In this document: positions 36,305-51,300 of the stretch, piece by piece | Layout: every line of letters starts with the position of its first letter | How positions within the stretch are numbered: position 1 is the first letter of the stretch | Source: Aporrectodea caliginosa | Lineage: Eukaryota; Annelida; Clitellata; Crassiclitellata; Lumbricidae | NCBI GenBank assembly: GCA_020284085.1 | Contig: JACEVL010000155.1 | Span: 1,454,788 to 1,518,787 of the forward strand | Reading direction: 5' to 3' | Length of the DNA: 64,000 nt | Program-made: the position numbers and the translations under genes | The notes under the pieces: generated by a model | Told to the model about the DNA's origin: nothing | The model's database searches: none | Seen by the model: the letters and a program-made list of their open reading frames with translations, nothing else

Positions 36305-39300
36305 CTACAGCAAACAAACAAAGACTACTCTTTCAAATCCACAAACAGAAAACTGAACCACCCAGCTAAGAGAACTGGTCTCTGAAAACTTAACCGTTGA
36401 AAATAACAATATCAAGGAAGATTATAAACAACACACATACAGTCATACACTATCATAATGCTAACTAGTTTCAATGTAACCTGGATTACATCCGCAAGCT
36501 GTGTGTTTCCACTTATGGTTGTTTGTTGGTTGTTTGTGAGGTGCCCTTGCGGTGGTATGACCGCATTGCGGCGCCATATAAATTGTCATTATTATTATCG
36601 TGTTGCTGTCGCCAATTGATCAAAATGTTCAATTCTGCATAGCTTGCAGAGTTTGGTGATGGTACTCTTGCTGTTCCCTGCCGACGCCTCTGATTGATGT
36701 GCATTGCGAGAGGTGCTACATAAATTGATAGATACAATACAGACACCTAGACATGTACATTCATGCGGTGCCCAATCCGGCAGAAAGCATTTTCTAAAGC
36801 ACTGCAGGCAAGCAGAGACTGCCATGTATAAAGCGCTTCTAATAGATTCTGACCATGTGCTATACAGGCGTTCTGTTATAATCACAGTTACAATAAAAGC
36901 TTAGAAGAAACACAGATCCAACAATCATCAACACAATTTGGGCAGCATATCATCTGATATTTATATACTGGTAGTTTTATGCACATATCAACCAGCATGT
37001 TAGTAAACTGATTTATGCTATTCATAATATACAGTTACACTATAACAGTGAAGCCTGTAGAACAGACATACAGGTCATCATAGTATGGACGACTCCTGCC
37101 ATCCAGGACATTCTTTCAAGCCAGGATGACCTAGATTGGAAGGAGTCCGCTCTAAATTGGGCCTCTCTTATGAGTCTTATCCACGTCATCTTGTGAGTAC
37201 TGAAGACACTCATTATCTACAGTGATGGCAGGCAATCAAGGTTTTGCTCCATGCAATTAGCAAATTTAGGTCAACTTCACATGGTGCATTAAAGCTGTAT
37301 CACAGAGATATTATGCTAGGTCTTTTTGTCATTAGTTATGAAAGTGTGTAATCTCCAGATTGCAGTACTGAAACAATGAAGTTCTCCTCAAGTGACAACA
37401 AACCTTAAGTTTGGCAAATCTGTTTCTAATGGTCATTGTCTATCAATATATGTATTAGTAAGTCATTTATACAACAAGGAAGAAAGCATAAGATTTAAGA
37501 CAGACAGCAAACATAGGAGACAGGAACAGAGAGGAAGAGGTTCCTAAAAGGCTCTATAGAAATATCCAGCTGCATAAACACATACACCCGCGCACACACA
37601 TATAAATGAGAGAGAGAGAGGAAAAGGAAAAGTGAAGATGAAGGATTTATATGGAGCTAGCCAATCTACACCATACATCTTCTGATGGGCCAGTAGATTT
37701 AAAAAAAAGGAAATGACTGAAAATGTGTAATAACTTGGGACAACTGCCAAGTAGTCTTGCATTTTTCAATAACTTAGCTCAGCTCATGCACATTCCTCAG
37801 CTTTCATCTCAGGCAACAACTGCTGTGATAAACATGTTCATAATTACCCTCGTTGGTTTGCTCAAGTTGTGGTTGCTCCCATAGTTCTCTCACATATCTC
37901 ATAATCTTCACTAGCTGCATAACTCTCCAAGAAATGAATTTGCAGCTAGGATACACTCCATGACTCCAATTACCTCAGCATGGTCTTGTTTCATCATTCC
38001 TTTGATTATCTCCTTGCATTTCTGACTTGGATTTCATGTAGAGCTCTGTGCATTTCAGTGCAAAGTGACTGGCTTTTACACCACTATTCCCACTCAAGTA
38101 AGTGCCAAGCGCAGGCATGTTACAGTTTCCAACCTGAAGACTTACCAATTTCAGTGGAGCTCTTGTGTCAGGACTGCTTCTGAGTTTTTCTGTTAACAGC
38201 ACTATATAAATTTTACCAATACAGTGCAATAAAACCTTCAACTAAATTTATAATAAGCTCTTTTAACTAATTAAACGCGAGGTTAATTCAGTCATCAAGC
38301 TCTTTTAACTAATAGAACACGAGGTTAATTCAGTCATGTGATAAAAACTCTAGCTGCATTCTGTGTTATAAATTTCAACAACAAAAAATAATTTAGAAAA
38401 TAAATCTTTGAAAATTTATTGACCATCCATATAATACACTGAAGAAGTCTCGATATAAAATCTAAGCAAACATGCATAACTCAGTATAACTTGATGAACA
38501 CTCACCTTTACTATCCAGATTCTGGATTTGGTCAGCTGGTAGGGCCTGCTGCAGAAGTTGAAAGTAAAATTCGTTCTCTTTTTGAACTTCCTTTTGTTTC
38601 CGCTGAAAAGGCAAATAAAACAATCCACTGTGCAGTTCGGTTTCACAAACTATCAAGCACATACAAATAACTAAATGACATAGACTTGTTCAAAATTCAT
38701 TTGTAAACAAGTTTACCCATCTATCTTCAATGGTTGATTACATATAATGGGTTTTATCCATAAATGAGCAAAATGGACCAAAACCCTAGAATATATCTAG
38801 CTGGGACTAGAACAAGGGCTAACAATATCTGACAAGTAAAGGGTTAATCAGCATGAGTGGATTCAGTTTAAATTGGGCACTTATCATTTTATAGCATGAA
38901 ACTGCACCTAGAGATACGAGCAAACAAGCACCAGTGTGTTGTGAAGTAAATAAGCACTGAGTTATACCGATACATATACTGCAATAAAAAACAAAAATTA
39001 ACATCTTATCACTCAGATGTAACAAAGCCTTCATAGTAATCAGTAGTCAGTTCATAAATACTAATGTAGGCAGTTCACTCTGAAGCGTATGTGTGCAACA
39101 AACAATAAAAACATCTGCTCTTATTTTTATCACAATAAAAATCCACATCTTAATTTAATGAAATACAACTTACTAGTCGTAACTTGTATGAGACGTAACT
39201 TTTAAATCCAAACCCAAGTGTTACCATAGGATACCCTATGCTGTAGAACAAAAAAGAAATAAGCTACATATCCATCAAAAATATACCAGATTTCATTCAC

Positions 39301-42300
39301 ATCAACCAGTCCAGTCCAACCACCCTTCAAATTCAAAATAAGATAATATTCATAATGCATAACACAGAGTACATATAACACAATGAATGCAAAACAAATC
39401 AACAGATGCAGGTTGCTTGAACCCACTGTATAGTGCGCATTTCTAGGTATACATGTATTGCTTGGTTATGCATAAATAGAAGTAGCATCAACACTAGACT
39501 AATTCAGAAAATCAGAAGCTACAAAGATCAAACATTTATGCAGCAGCTTTCATGAGCTCTGTTAAGCACATGCATCTTAAGATACATTAAAACAGATATT
39601 AAAGATTGACTGAAAATTAAGTTTGCATTATATATGCTTAACTAGATTTTTCATTTTGGATTTCATTGGTGAATATCATTAACACTTAAACGACAAGTAG
39701 CATTGGTTTATCAGTCACTTTAAGTACACTATAATTGTTAAAGTGTTAAACTGACCAACCATTCTCCACACCTGCCACTCATGCAATTGTGGCCTTTTCC
39801 AGTTATCGCAAATCTCTTTAGCTTCAATATACCAGATATCCATAGAATCTCAAGTGCATCAGCTTGTCTTGATTTCACCTGCTAATTCCCTACTTTCCAG
39901 TTTTCTTCATTACTGTAACTCACTAGTCACTGGCACATACTACAGATGGTTCAGAACTCCCTGGCCAGGACCATACAAAAAACATTTCAACACATCAAAC
40001 CCATTACCACAATCACTTCACTGGCTTCCTATTGAACAGAGTTAAGTTTAAAACACGTCTCAGTTTACCAAGTATTGCATGTAGGGATTGTAGGCCATTG
40101 ACTATATTTTTGGAGTGGCATTATATAAATTTCTAGTCACAATTACAATCCAACCATTTATAGCTGTTTACCCTCAAACTGAAATGCCATTTTATCATCA
40201 GACTGATTGACTCTTGCAATATTACAAACCATGATAGTAGAATTGGGCTTTTTCAGTTTCTAATCCGAGGTTCTGTTGCTAACCACTTTACTAGTTACCT
40301 GTCAGGTAATTTACCAGTTACCTGTCAGGTAATTTACCAGTTACCTGTCAGGTAATTTACCAGTTACCTGTCAGGTAATTTACCAGTTACCTGACATCAT
40401 ACAGGTTTGGGACACTTTCATCATGTTAGGATTGCTTATGCTTGTAACTCCATTCTATTGTTAATGGTTTTATTACCATTTATTACCAGCAACTGGCAGG
40501 GTCCAACAGGTGCATAGAACTGGTTGTCTCTGTGGCTCTGTGTGCATGCCTGTTTTATTAATTGTCATATATTACAGAGAGCTGTTCATTAAAATATGTA
40601 GACAGAAGTTGGTTTCACTAAGAATGACAAACAATTGATCAAGAATCGAAAGAAGAGCTGATGACTGACCAGTGAACAGCAAATGGTCGACAGAGATCCA
40701 CATGAAACGGAAAACACTTCAGATCTCTGAGTCTAAGCGATGTTTCCACGTAGACAAAGAGCAACCAAAGAGAGATCGTAGGCAGACATATTCCCCGATC
40801 TACAATGCATCAATGACACACAACACAATCAGAAAGCAGATATCAAATAACCTGCATGCACTGTACAAGTATGACTGATGCCCTACCTGTTATCACAACA
40901 TTAGGTACAGGAGTCATAAGATAAGATAAGATGTCATCAATCAGTTGCATTTCTTTTCACCTTTTTGAAATAAACTATTGTTTTTAAAACAGATGTCACC
41001 AACAAGTCTTGCATGATCTGCTTTATGAACCTGTGCAGGCATATGGTTGTGATTCATTTTGGAGCATTGAGGAGCAGTCAAATTCAATTTTTCATACGAG
41101 TAAATACTTCATGTTTAGTTTAGGTGAAATTGTAATACTAGACCAGGTCAAGGCAAGTATGCAGACCTGTCACACCCATTGGTACTTAACCATTTGTGTA
41201 TCCTGTATCGTTATGAATTTGAAACATTCTCTAGCTGGTGCCTTTATTGTTTAGCCATCCTTCCAATGCTAGAAGTCACATCTCAAAGAGGCTAAGAACT
41301 AATTCTGTAGGAGTTGATAGACAAATAAAGACAACAGTATCACATTCAGAATGGCATAGCTTTTCTTATTGATCAGCCTCCCTGCATTCAAAGCAAGTTT
41401 CAAGCAAGAAACAAGGACACTAAAACAACAGCAGCATCAAGATTTAAGGTTTGGTAGACATGCCCCAAAAGACTGAAGATCTCACTAAGGACTACACAAG
41501 ATCAGCAACTGAGAACTCAAACCGCATACAATGTAATGTATGCTTTCATCATCATGCTCACTTTCTGATGCCAGTCATTTTGCAGCAATGAGTGCAAATA
41601 AATGATCTCCATTTTCCCCCAACATTTGCCAAATCCAGACAAACAGATTTCCCTGGTTAGGATGCTGGAGGCCAGTCCAGCAGGCAATGGTCTATTCCTC
41701 TTTCATACGCCACAAACCCCACGGTCCTGGATGCCAACACCCTCTTATCAGGTGGTAATATTGTAATTGCATGTACTTTTTCAAAGGGTGCCCTTTTCTA
41801 ACCTCCATTAGACAAGGAAAATGTCTGTTTAACCCTTTACTCAGTTTTCCTCAATTTCTAGTATCTGCCTACCTCTGTCTCAACTGTGTGCATGCATAGT
41901 ACTTGGTCACTTGGTTATATCTACTTGATGAAACGAATGAACAGACTACATCCTTACCAAAGGTTTTCAGGAATCGGTAAATAGAAGTTTGATTGAAGCT
42001 ACAGCTCCTGCTTAATAAGCAGCAATACCTGTGATGACAGACGAAGTGAGGACAGACCATCACCATATAGGCTAGCATTATTTACAAAGTTCAACATCTG
42101 CTCTTATCTCCCACCCCAGATATGGTGGCTCACTTCAAGTTCTTCATGGATGCCAACAGAAGACTCAAATCTTTCTCAACGTGGAAAACATTCTCCATGC
42201 ATGACTAACAATCTGAATGATGGTCACCTGCAGTTTTCCAAGTACCAACTACTGAAATGCCTACTCCTTGTAGGAGTAGAGATGATGACAGAGCAGGTCT

Positions 42301-45300
42301 TAACTTGCAGAAATGAAATACCACAAGAGGTTTTTGAACTTGACGTACAACATTCTTGGTCTGTTTCAAATTAAAAACCGAATCAGACCAGAAAAAATGC
42401 ATTTTGTAGGGATCAGCTTCATAGAGGGAATGAATGCTGAAAATCATTTGAGGCCTGCTGGGAGACTAAGGTACCAAACCTGGAGTGTGTATTTATTGAA
42501 AAACTAAGCTTGAATGTATACTGGGGTCATTTTCACAAATGGGGTCCTTGCTTGTTTGAGTCGGTACCAGTCCTGAAGAATGCTGGAACACCTAAATCTA
42601 TTATTATTACGTTAAGCTAATTTATATGACAAAACAAGTAAGTACCAAAAGTGGTGCTCCGCTCAATCTCTTAATTTAATTTTATTTTAATACTGTCTTT
42701 CTGAATATAATGTCAAGTTTACAAGCAGAGCCATCTCTGTTCAATGTTCCTGTGATATTTTAAACATTTTAGGCTGATTCCCCTCATTTTCAGTAAAACT
42801 AAGTTGAAGACTTATGTAAAGCACAGAGTAAGTGGCTATTATAATAAAATGAAAGATATCCATTATAAGGGCTCTCTAGCACATTTTAAGAACCTTTAAA
42901 AAGTGAGTTATAGGTAAATTACTGCTATTAACCATTGTCTAGAATTATGTTTACTGGGATGGCAATGTCTCTGATTAGGTTGTACTGTGAGAGGCGCTTT
43001 AAGTCCGTAAATAGAATAGAACAGAATAGAATGTTTAACAACTTATGGTGGTTGGTGCCTCATTTAGACAGACTTAAACAAAAATAAGATTTTTGATGTC
43101 TAGCTGAACCCAACCCACTTATCATACTTATGTCACCTTTCCAGTGAAGCAGAGAATCTCGTAGAGCATGTCCCTTAGATGTGTAAACAAACAATTTAAT
43201 CAAGCTCCTTAAATCACAACCATCAAACTCACAATGAAAAGAATGGTCTTTTAAGTCGTACAACCGTCTAAATACATCATTGTCGCAGTCAGATTTCTGG
43301 ATCAGCTGGTGTTTCATAAATTACATAGATCACCTATTACATTGTCCATCATGAGAAATGAAAAGAACCAGTCCTCACAAAGATCCACTAAGAATATAGG
43401 AACATGTGTCAAGCTGAATTTTAGAAAAATGTAAAGTCTAGGTAATGTGATGTGTATTTACAATGACACTTCATGGCAATGTCCATTCTTGTATTAAGGT
43501 TTACCAATGGAAGACAGTTTTATTTTGACCTCATCTGCCAGACCTCTAAAATGCCATTTTGTGTATGTGCATGAAAATGAATACTGGTCAAAAAGAACAG
43601 TAAATAAAACTGTAAAAAGAACAGTAAATAAAACTGTAAAAAGAACAGTAAATAAAACTGTAAAAAGAACAGTAAATAAAACTGTAAAAAGAACAGTAAA
43701 TAAAACTGTACAGTTGAAAAATAATGCAGGCCTGCGTAAATTGCACTAAATCTATGGGTTATTTTGTTCATCTTTATTGACAAATATTCACAACTAGTCT
43801 ATTTATTTCATATGTTTTTTTAAAGCTTCTTTCTCATTTCCATCATATGTCTAATTGCAATGCATCATGAACACCTGCTGGATGCACTTTTCGACTTGCC
43901 CTGACCCTCACATAAGTCAACCCTCAGACTTTTAGATCTTTAGAACTGTCCAAAATTTAACTATTTATATGCGAGTTTTATAGTAAACCAGTGTTCGAAA
44001 ACGAAAAAGTTTCACTTCTGTTTTTAGTTTTGAGCATTTGAAATCATGTCTAGACTGCATGACAATCACAAAAAACTCTTTTGGACTGGACACATTAATG
44101 ATCTACATGATATCTTGATGTGATCCTTCTGTGAAAACAGCAGTGATTATGGCGACAGTTCCGAAGATGTTGCAGACAAGAATGCAACACAAGCTATTTT
44201 ATCATGAATTCACATTATCGGCCATCTAGGTAAAATACATGGATGCCCAAACATAACAGGCTAGCTTCATAATCATTTCTGCACACTACAGTTAAGCAAG
44301 TCTCCCACTCACTTTTTATTTTTTGAATAATTTACAGTGTACATGGCATTAATTGATTGGTAGATTAAATTGAATATTAATTAACAAATTTTGGAACTCT
44401 GGTAAAACAACCATTGAATGTAAGAATAAGTCGCTTTTGTCCTTGTTTTTCAGTGATCATGTGACCTTCCAGTAGTTTGCTGCATCAAAATTGTAATTTG
44501 TTACGGATGAAAGTTACAATCCTTAGGCCAAAAAAAAATAATGGTGTGTTTCCGGTAACAGAGTTAAAAAAAACTGGGTAGGTAGGTAGGAAAATAATTT
44601 TATTTTGGTAAAATAATTTTATGCAGTGATTTCCCAAAATTACGCCACTGCCCATTTATGCACAGCGGTACATGCTGTACCAAAGTATGTATTTTCTATG
44701 CGAGTATTAATAATGCCTATTTGCAGAATGTACCTACAAACTGCTGTAGAAAACAATCTTATTTATTTCATTTTTGGTGACATTGTTTTTCTTGCAAGGT
44801 GAAATGGAAGGGGCAGGGGTGGGGAAGGAATTATGGATTATGTACATTAAACAATAAACGTGTAGCAGACAACGGCTCTTTAGGAAATATGCATGGGTGG
44901 TAACGTGAGAAAATCGCTGACTTTTCGGTGTCTGTTATCTCCTCAACATCATACATGTGTGTAAATTGTCCATGGGAAACATTGAGCCCATTTATTGTTA
45001 TAATATTATTAATGCTGCATAGAAAGAAATATGGTTCCTAATGTCGTCTGCTAAGGAGACTGCTTGCTACGAAGATTGTATGCTATGAAGACTGGTTGTT
45101 AAGGAGACTAGTTGCTAATGAAGGCAGTTGCTAAGCAGGACAGTTTCTAAGGATAACTGTTGCTAAGGAAGGCGGTTGCTAAAGGGGCCAAGTCTGACTT
45201 TGAAACTGGTTGCTAATGAGGCTGACATAGAGGCTGCTTGCTACAAAGCTTGGTTGCTAAGAAGGCTGTTTGCTACGAAAGTAGAATGCTACGGAGGTTG

Positions 45301-48300
45301 TTAAGTAGGTTGATTGCTATTAGGAGGCTTTACTTTTATAATGGCACGTACGATAACAGGTATTTCTGATACAATGAATATGGGGGTCAGATTTGTGAAA
45401 TAACCCTGTCAAATTACCGTGAGAAAATCCACCACTTTCGAGTCTATTACCTCCCTCTCCCAAACTCCACACTTTAGCCCTTTTATTGCTGTAATTTACG
45501 GCACCATTATTTCCATTGAAAGACCGCTAGTTTCCAAACGTCTCTGCTTCAGTGAATGCACCTATAATGTCGCGATTCTGCATCACCGGCATGCAAAGGC
45601 TTAATGTATGTGAAGTAGGAAAAAAAAATTTTTTAGAAATTTTCCGGAAAAAATTTTTTTTTTAACAAAATTTTCCGTTAAAAAAAAATTTTTTACAAAA
45701 TTTTCCGAGTCGCGGCAAAAAAGTGAGTCGGTCGGGTTACCGGAAACACACCATTATTTTGTTTTGGCCCTACAAGAACTTGTTTTTTAAGACATGTACA
45801 ATATTGTACATATTTTCAGCTGTAACTATATGTAACTTTTGGACTTATGATTGTTTAAATATTATTTGCAATTTTTAAATTAATTGATTGGAAATGCAAT
45901 TTTTTGATGATCCTTTCTCTGGCTTTTACATTGACATGTTAATGGGGAACACTGAGATAAAATCTGACCTATTTCTTCCAATAACATTCTAAAACCTCAA
46001 GGCATATTTCATCACGAAACCTAGGATTTTCTACCCTTTTCTGCCAGCGGGTCACATTTGCTAGACATAAATCTTTCACCTATCAATCAGAAGAATCTAA
46101 CTCATAATAGTTCTAAGAGCTTTCTTTATGCCCAAAGCATAACCTTAAAAACACAAGCTCACGGTTAAAAACGCTGCAGTCTTAATCACTAGTGCTCCTG
46201 CAGCCGGCCACATTTCAGCAGCTTTTTCAATAATTACAGCGAAGCAAAACACACCTGTGAAACATAAGCTCAGCTCACCTGTGTGCCAGACGTACTGCAC
46301 CCACACGTATGTACTTGCAGCAAAATAAAGCCATTGAACGGGAACATAAAGGTAGCAGACGATGTCCGATGCAATCGAGATGCAAACGAACAAGACAGAA
46401 AATGCCTAAAAGAAAAACACAAATGCATTTTCTACAGATGCCACTGAGCATTCAATACAAAGGAGATGCCAAGATGTTTACAGAAAACAGAAAATAATAT
46501 GCTTTTAAAACTAAAACCAAATACTACGCTGCTCAATTCAAATCCTAGACATATTTACATCTACCATAGATTTAACACACAGTTAACATCCCGTTGTTAT
46601 ATAACACATACAGTTACACGGATATCACTCCCTAAATGAGAATTTACTTTTAAAAAATTAGAAGGGTAGAAGAAAAAAATGAGAAATCTAATATATAGTC
46701 TCATAAGATAACATCCAACATAGTGATGGATCATTATTGCAGGTCTACAGAAAAACACCATATGCATTATATAATTTATATATTGTATAATGTATATATA
46801 TGTACATATGTATATAATATAATACATAAAATATACATTATGTTGGGAAAGTGGGTAGTGATAATCATCCAATTCTTCCTAGGTGTGGATAAGGCTTCAG
46901 GGAACTGCTTGAAGACTGAACAGAAAGGCACACAGTTTAATTTCTTTAATGTGAAGATAATCAGTTCCAGAGACAGCAACATCAGTTTCAGAACACCTCT
47001 AATCTGCCACTCCTTGAATCTGCCACTCCTTCGGCAGTCAGTTTCATCAGGGCAAAGAAGCATAATGATAATTTTAGGCAGATTGCTGTATTAGTGGATT
47101 GCTGTATTAGTCTGGGTTTGTAGCTTATTAAAGCAGTTCTCTGTGGCAAATGAAGCCATGGGTGGGCGGTAAGGGGTTGTAGGCCAGTTAATAATCAGTA
47201 AAACAGTATAAAAAGTTTCTTTGGTATCTAGGAGTCCAGAGAAATTTAGTGGCCTGGAAAAGTGACTTCCTAAATAACCTTTAATTAGGCCTAAGAGCAT
47301 TAATGATCCACATTCAGCCCATTGGCACTGAGCCCATTTTATTATTCAATGGCAGAGTAACCAGTAGTGGGACAGCCACTCAGACTGGACTTCGGTACCC
47401 AGGCTGCATTTTCTTAACTTTTTACAACTCTATTTCCATATAAAATCAGGACAAAGCTCAAATCACTCAATACATAAATATCAATTAGCATATGCATTCA
47501 ACAACAATGGCATAATCCCATGTCCTGGGTTGAAAGGGTTTCAGCTTCTCTGAAGACAATTGCAAAAGTCGAATAAACAACAATCACGGCCAGGAAGGCG
47601 TCTCCAACGGCCATATATAGCTGTTAAGAATTTGCTCTGCTAATGATCTATTCACCACATGGGTGCACACTGTATGCTAATTACCCAATTTACATATTGC
47701 CAACTGAGGCATTTCACCAGTGTAGAAATAGTTTCATCGACCCACCAGAAACACTGACCACACTAGTTGTGCTCTTAAACTTCATTCCGTAAGAAGATGG
47801 CATCAAAACCAGCAAAAACATATCTGCTCAGCAAGATCCCAAGAATCATGGAAAGTAGCTAAACTTTTAAATCAGCACATCGACTGTCAGAAACCTGGGA
47901 AACTGACATTTAGGCTGGCTGTGTTTCAAATGCATGCATTCTAAATGGGATTTTGAACAATAAATGTTCAATTGCCCATCACACAAATTATGCTTTTACA
48001 GAAAAAGTAACAAACTGTCAGTCTCATGGTTGTTTGGTCTCAAAGTTTAGTCTTGGTCTGAAGACTTCTCGAGGCAGGTCTTCTGATATCTTAGTCTTGG
48101 GAACCTATATACAATCTTGGTTTGTCTCAGTCTTGTAGATCACGTCTAGGTTCTTAGAAAACTGTCTTGAAGCAAAAGTTTCATTCTGTCTTAAATAAGT
48201 TATAAGTCGTCTAGGTAAGTATACCAAAATCGAACTGTCTTAGGTAGCTAAATTCCAATTCGAATTCGAATTACCAGTAGGTGGATTGTGCATGCGTGCG

Positions 48301-51300
48301 TGCACGTGTGTTTGTGAGTGCATGTGATACTACTGTCCACAATCAGAAAGACACCTAAACAAAGGAAAGCACATTATTTTTAAGAATAAAAATGCAGCCT
48401 TAACTCTTTCTTGTTTACTGTCCCAAATGGTGGGCCCTTTTAATATCCAAATCTGATCATTTGTCCCACAGTATTGGACATTTGTAGTTGTACAGGATAT
48501 CCTAAATTCCTTAATACAGTAAACACCCAACCTCACAGCATGGCCATTTTTAAGTACAGCATGTCTTCATCACAGCATTTTTCTTACAGAAAGCCTTCAG
48601 CTGGTTACAACAACTGTTTCAACACATCCGATGTAACCAAAGCTATTAATATTTTGTAGTTTGTATCATCTAGCACTGCCTTGTACGATGCTGCCTGAGA
48701 CAGCATGCTCTGCGCAATGTGTCCTGTTACGTGGTACTGCTCAATGTAAGTTCATGTTCATATCCTGGTCAGACTATGCTAATTTTTCTGCAGTAAAAAT
48801 TCTGCTAAACGATCAATCCACACTTCATGTACATTAAACAAATGGTGACCATGAGATAATTGCACGAGGAGCAAAAACTATTCAAGAAGACCCTAAGGCA
48901 ACAGAACGAAAAGTCGGTCAAATAAGAAGCATATCATGTTAGATGAAAAACACACTTGAACATTTACGCATACCTTGGCATTTGGGAGCCATATCAAGAA
49001 CAGCATTGTGGTTAAGGCCCCATTAACTTAAATGGTAATTTACGACCATGTACATATCATTGTTGCTGTGCATTTGCAGGCTGTAGTGGGCTAACGATAG
49101 CATTAGAACTTGGCTTGGCACGGTCATGAAAAACGAGTCTACAAGATGCTGATGAGGGCATCATTTAACACATAAAGGCTGCCTTTTAAATTCAAAACTG
49201 GTTTCGGAATACAAAGCACTTGATTGCCTTGTATTCTGTGTTTGACTTTTTGCTTTCGAGCGCCATGAACTTCTGGTTGCGCATATGGAATGCTATAGCT
49301 AAATTTATCTCACATTAACAATTTTAGATCAATTAAATACATAAACAACACCTTAAAATCAATTTTTTATTTAAAGCAATAATATACAAAGCAATATTCA
49401 AGCTGACAGACTAGTCTAGGTTTTCATTTCTTTCTTACTGCCATGATGCATACTCTTAGCAAAATGCAACAGACGACATCAATTCATATGCTAAATATCT
49501 AGCATTTCAAACCATTTCAGAGCACTCTCTAAGCCAGTTAGGGGTGCAGTTGACATTCTTCTCTTAAATTTCAGCGTATTACGCCTAGCAATCACCCTGG
49601 AGACAATTATTTCAGTGACTCTATGAATAATTGTGATGATAGTAGAATAAAAACCTCATGCATATATTTTGGAAAGTAGTCTACCAGTAAAAATTGTTTA
49701 GAAACACAAAGTTGATGTGAAAAGTAAGTAAGTAAGTAAGTTTATCCTTTTTTATACAAATTGCTAACCGCATTTTGGTTTACAAAACAGTCACTTTTGT
49801 GGTTTAGGAAGTCTAACATACCATAAAAGTCTAAATATGCCAACTATCACTGGCGTTAAACTACATCGTAAATCAAGCAGCAGCTAACCAGTATACTACA
49901 CAACCATTCGACCATATACCAGCTGAGCGAACAATAAGAAGAAATCAGATCAGCGCAGCTGGATGTGTTTATGAGCTTTTCTTCCAGTGATTATATGTGT
50001 GCATAGTTAAAATTTTGGATCCATTGCCGCTACCATGTTATACTCAAATTCACTTTATACTGAAGTGTGTTATAGCGAAGGTCTGGTGTTTTCATTTTTA
50101 CAATCAGATACCAGCTTCATCAATATTATTACACTGCATATGTTTGCGAGAACAGAAACCGGTTCCTTTCTACATTATAAGTTTTGTTTACATTTCTCTT
50201 TTCATTATCTGCCTTATAAATGCAACATAAAATGAAGTATATATTTATGTTCAAATGCTGGCATTCTGTTCTGACTTCCAAGCAGTAAGAAACATTTTTG
50301 GCTGATAACCAATGCAAAGTTAGAGATACCCCAACATAATTATAATGATCACTATCTGTTAAGCCTTGATCAAACAATAATAAATTAATATGGGTCCAAT
50401 TGGTAGACTGGTAGACAGTGTCTGCCAACATGGATGTAGTATATGTTTCCAGTTTCTATTTTGATAAACATATCCAGTGCAGGTGCATGTTTGTGTACAT
50501 GCGGGACCCTGTTCATAAGCATGTATGTATATGTTCACGATAAAAATTGCATACAAACAAAGACAAAACTGTACACATACAGTTATAGATTTATACTAAG
50601 TGCAATACATATTAGAGCGAATATACATATTCAAGGCTGAATGTTCATAAGTATATACTTAAAAGAAACACCACATTCTAGTTTAGTACTAAACTGGATA
50701 TCCTATGGTTGCCACCCTATCTCCCTCTCTCCTCCTCCAGGTCAACTAAGTGTACCTAGCATATCCTAAAAAAATGTATAAAAGCAGTGATGCATTGCTA
50801 AGAAAGTCTAATATCTGTGAACTCAATTTGGAACAAGACCAACACCAAAAACTGTGCTTGATAATATTGTTATCCTTTCCGATGATAAGCCAAACAGCCA
50901 ACACAGATGTCCATTCTTACATGTCAAAATATCTCAATTCACATAAACGTGACTAACCAACCTCTGAAAGCAAATTGAAAGTTTGGGGAAAATGAAAATA
51001 GCAGGTTTCCTAATATAGATATTAAAAGACCGGATAATAAGTGAAACATAGAATACGAAATTAGTTATACATGTCATTCACATAAAGCAATTATAAGACA
51101 GATGACATTTGTGTCAGTACACCATTCCTTCTATGTGTCAGGGTTTATGGTTTAGAATAATACAAGACTGCATAAGATGCAATCTGATATTTCAAATCAT
51201 CAAACATGGAACAGGATGAGCTGATCTATGCAGGACACCATTCTAAATGAAAACTTTACCAGGAAAGTTTTCACACCAGTTATGACTTCAACATTTCACC

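Larger units (their letters stand above)
39241..46278 (-). other. Macoilin intron region expected to hold a missing exon
   Basis: Besides the repeats listed separately, this 7-kb stretch should hold an exon starting in phase 1 and ending in phase 2. I could not find it. The rest is AT-rich and without recognised genes. Confidence 0.6.

Noticed and set aside
43060..43317. Minus-strand frame with LIKLFVYTSKG considered as the missing macoilin exon
   Set aside because: Only LFVY matches; the surrounding residues and splice phases do not fit.
43507..43749. Reading frame with KRTVNKTV repeats
   Set aside because: Product of a non-coding 24-bp tandem repeat; no conserved sequence on either side.
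46145..46258. Possible missing macoilin exon starting GVFCFAVIIEKAAEM directly after exon 3
   Set aside because: It would need a 24-bp intron and does not align with the expected macoilin segment beyond a few residues.
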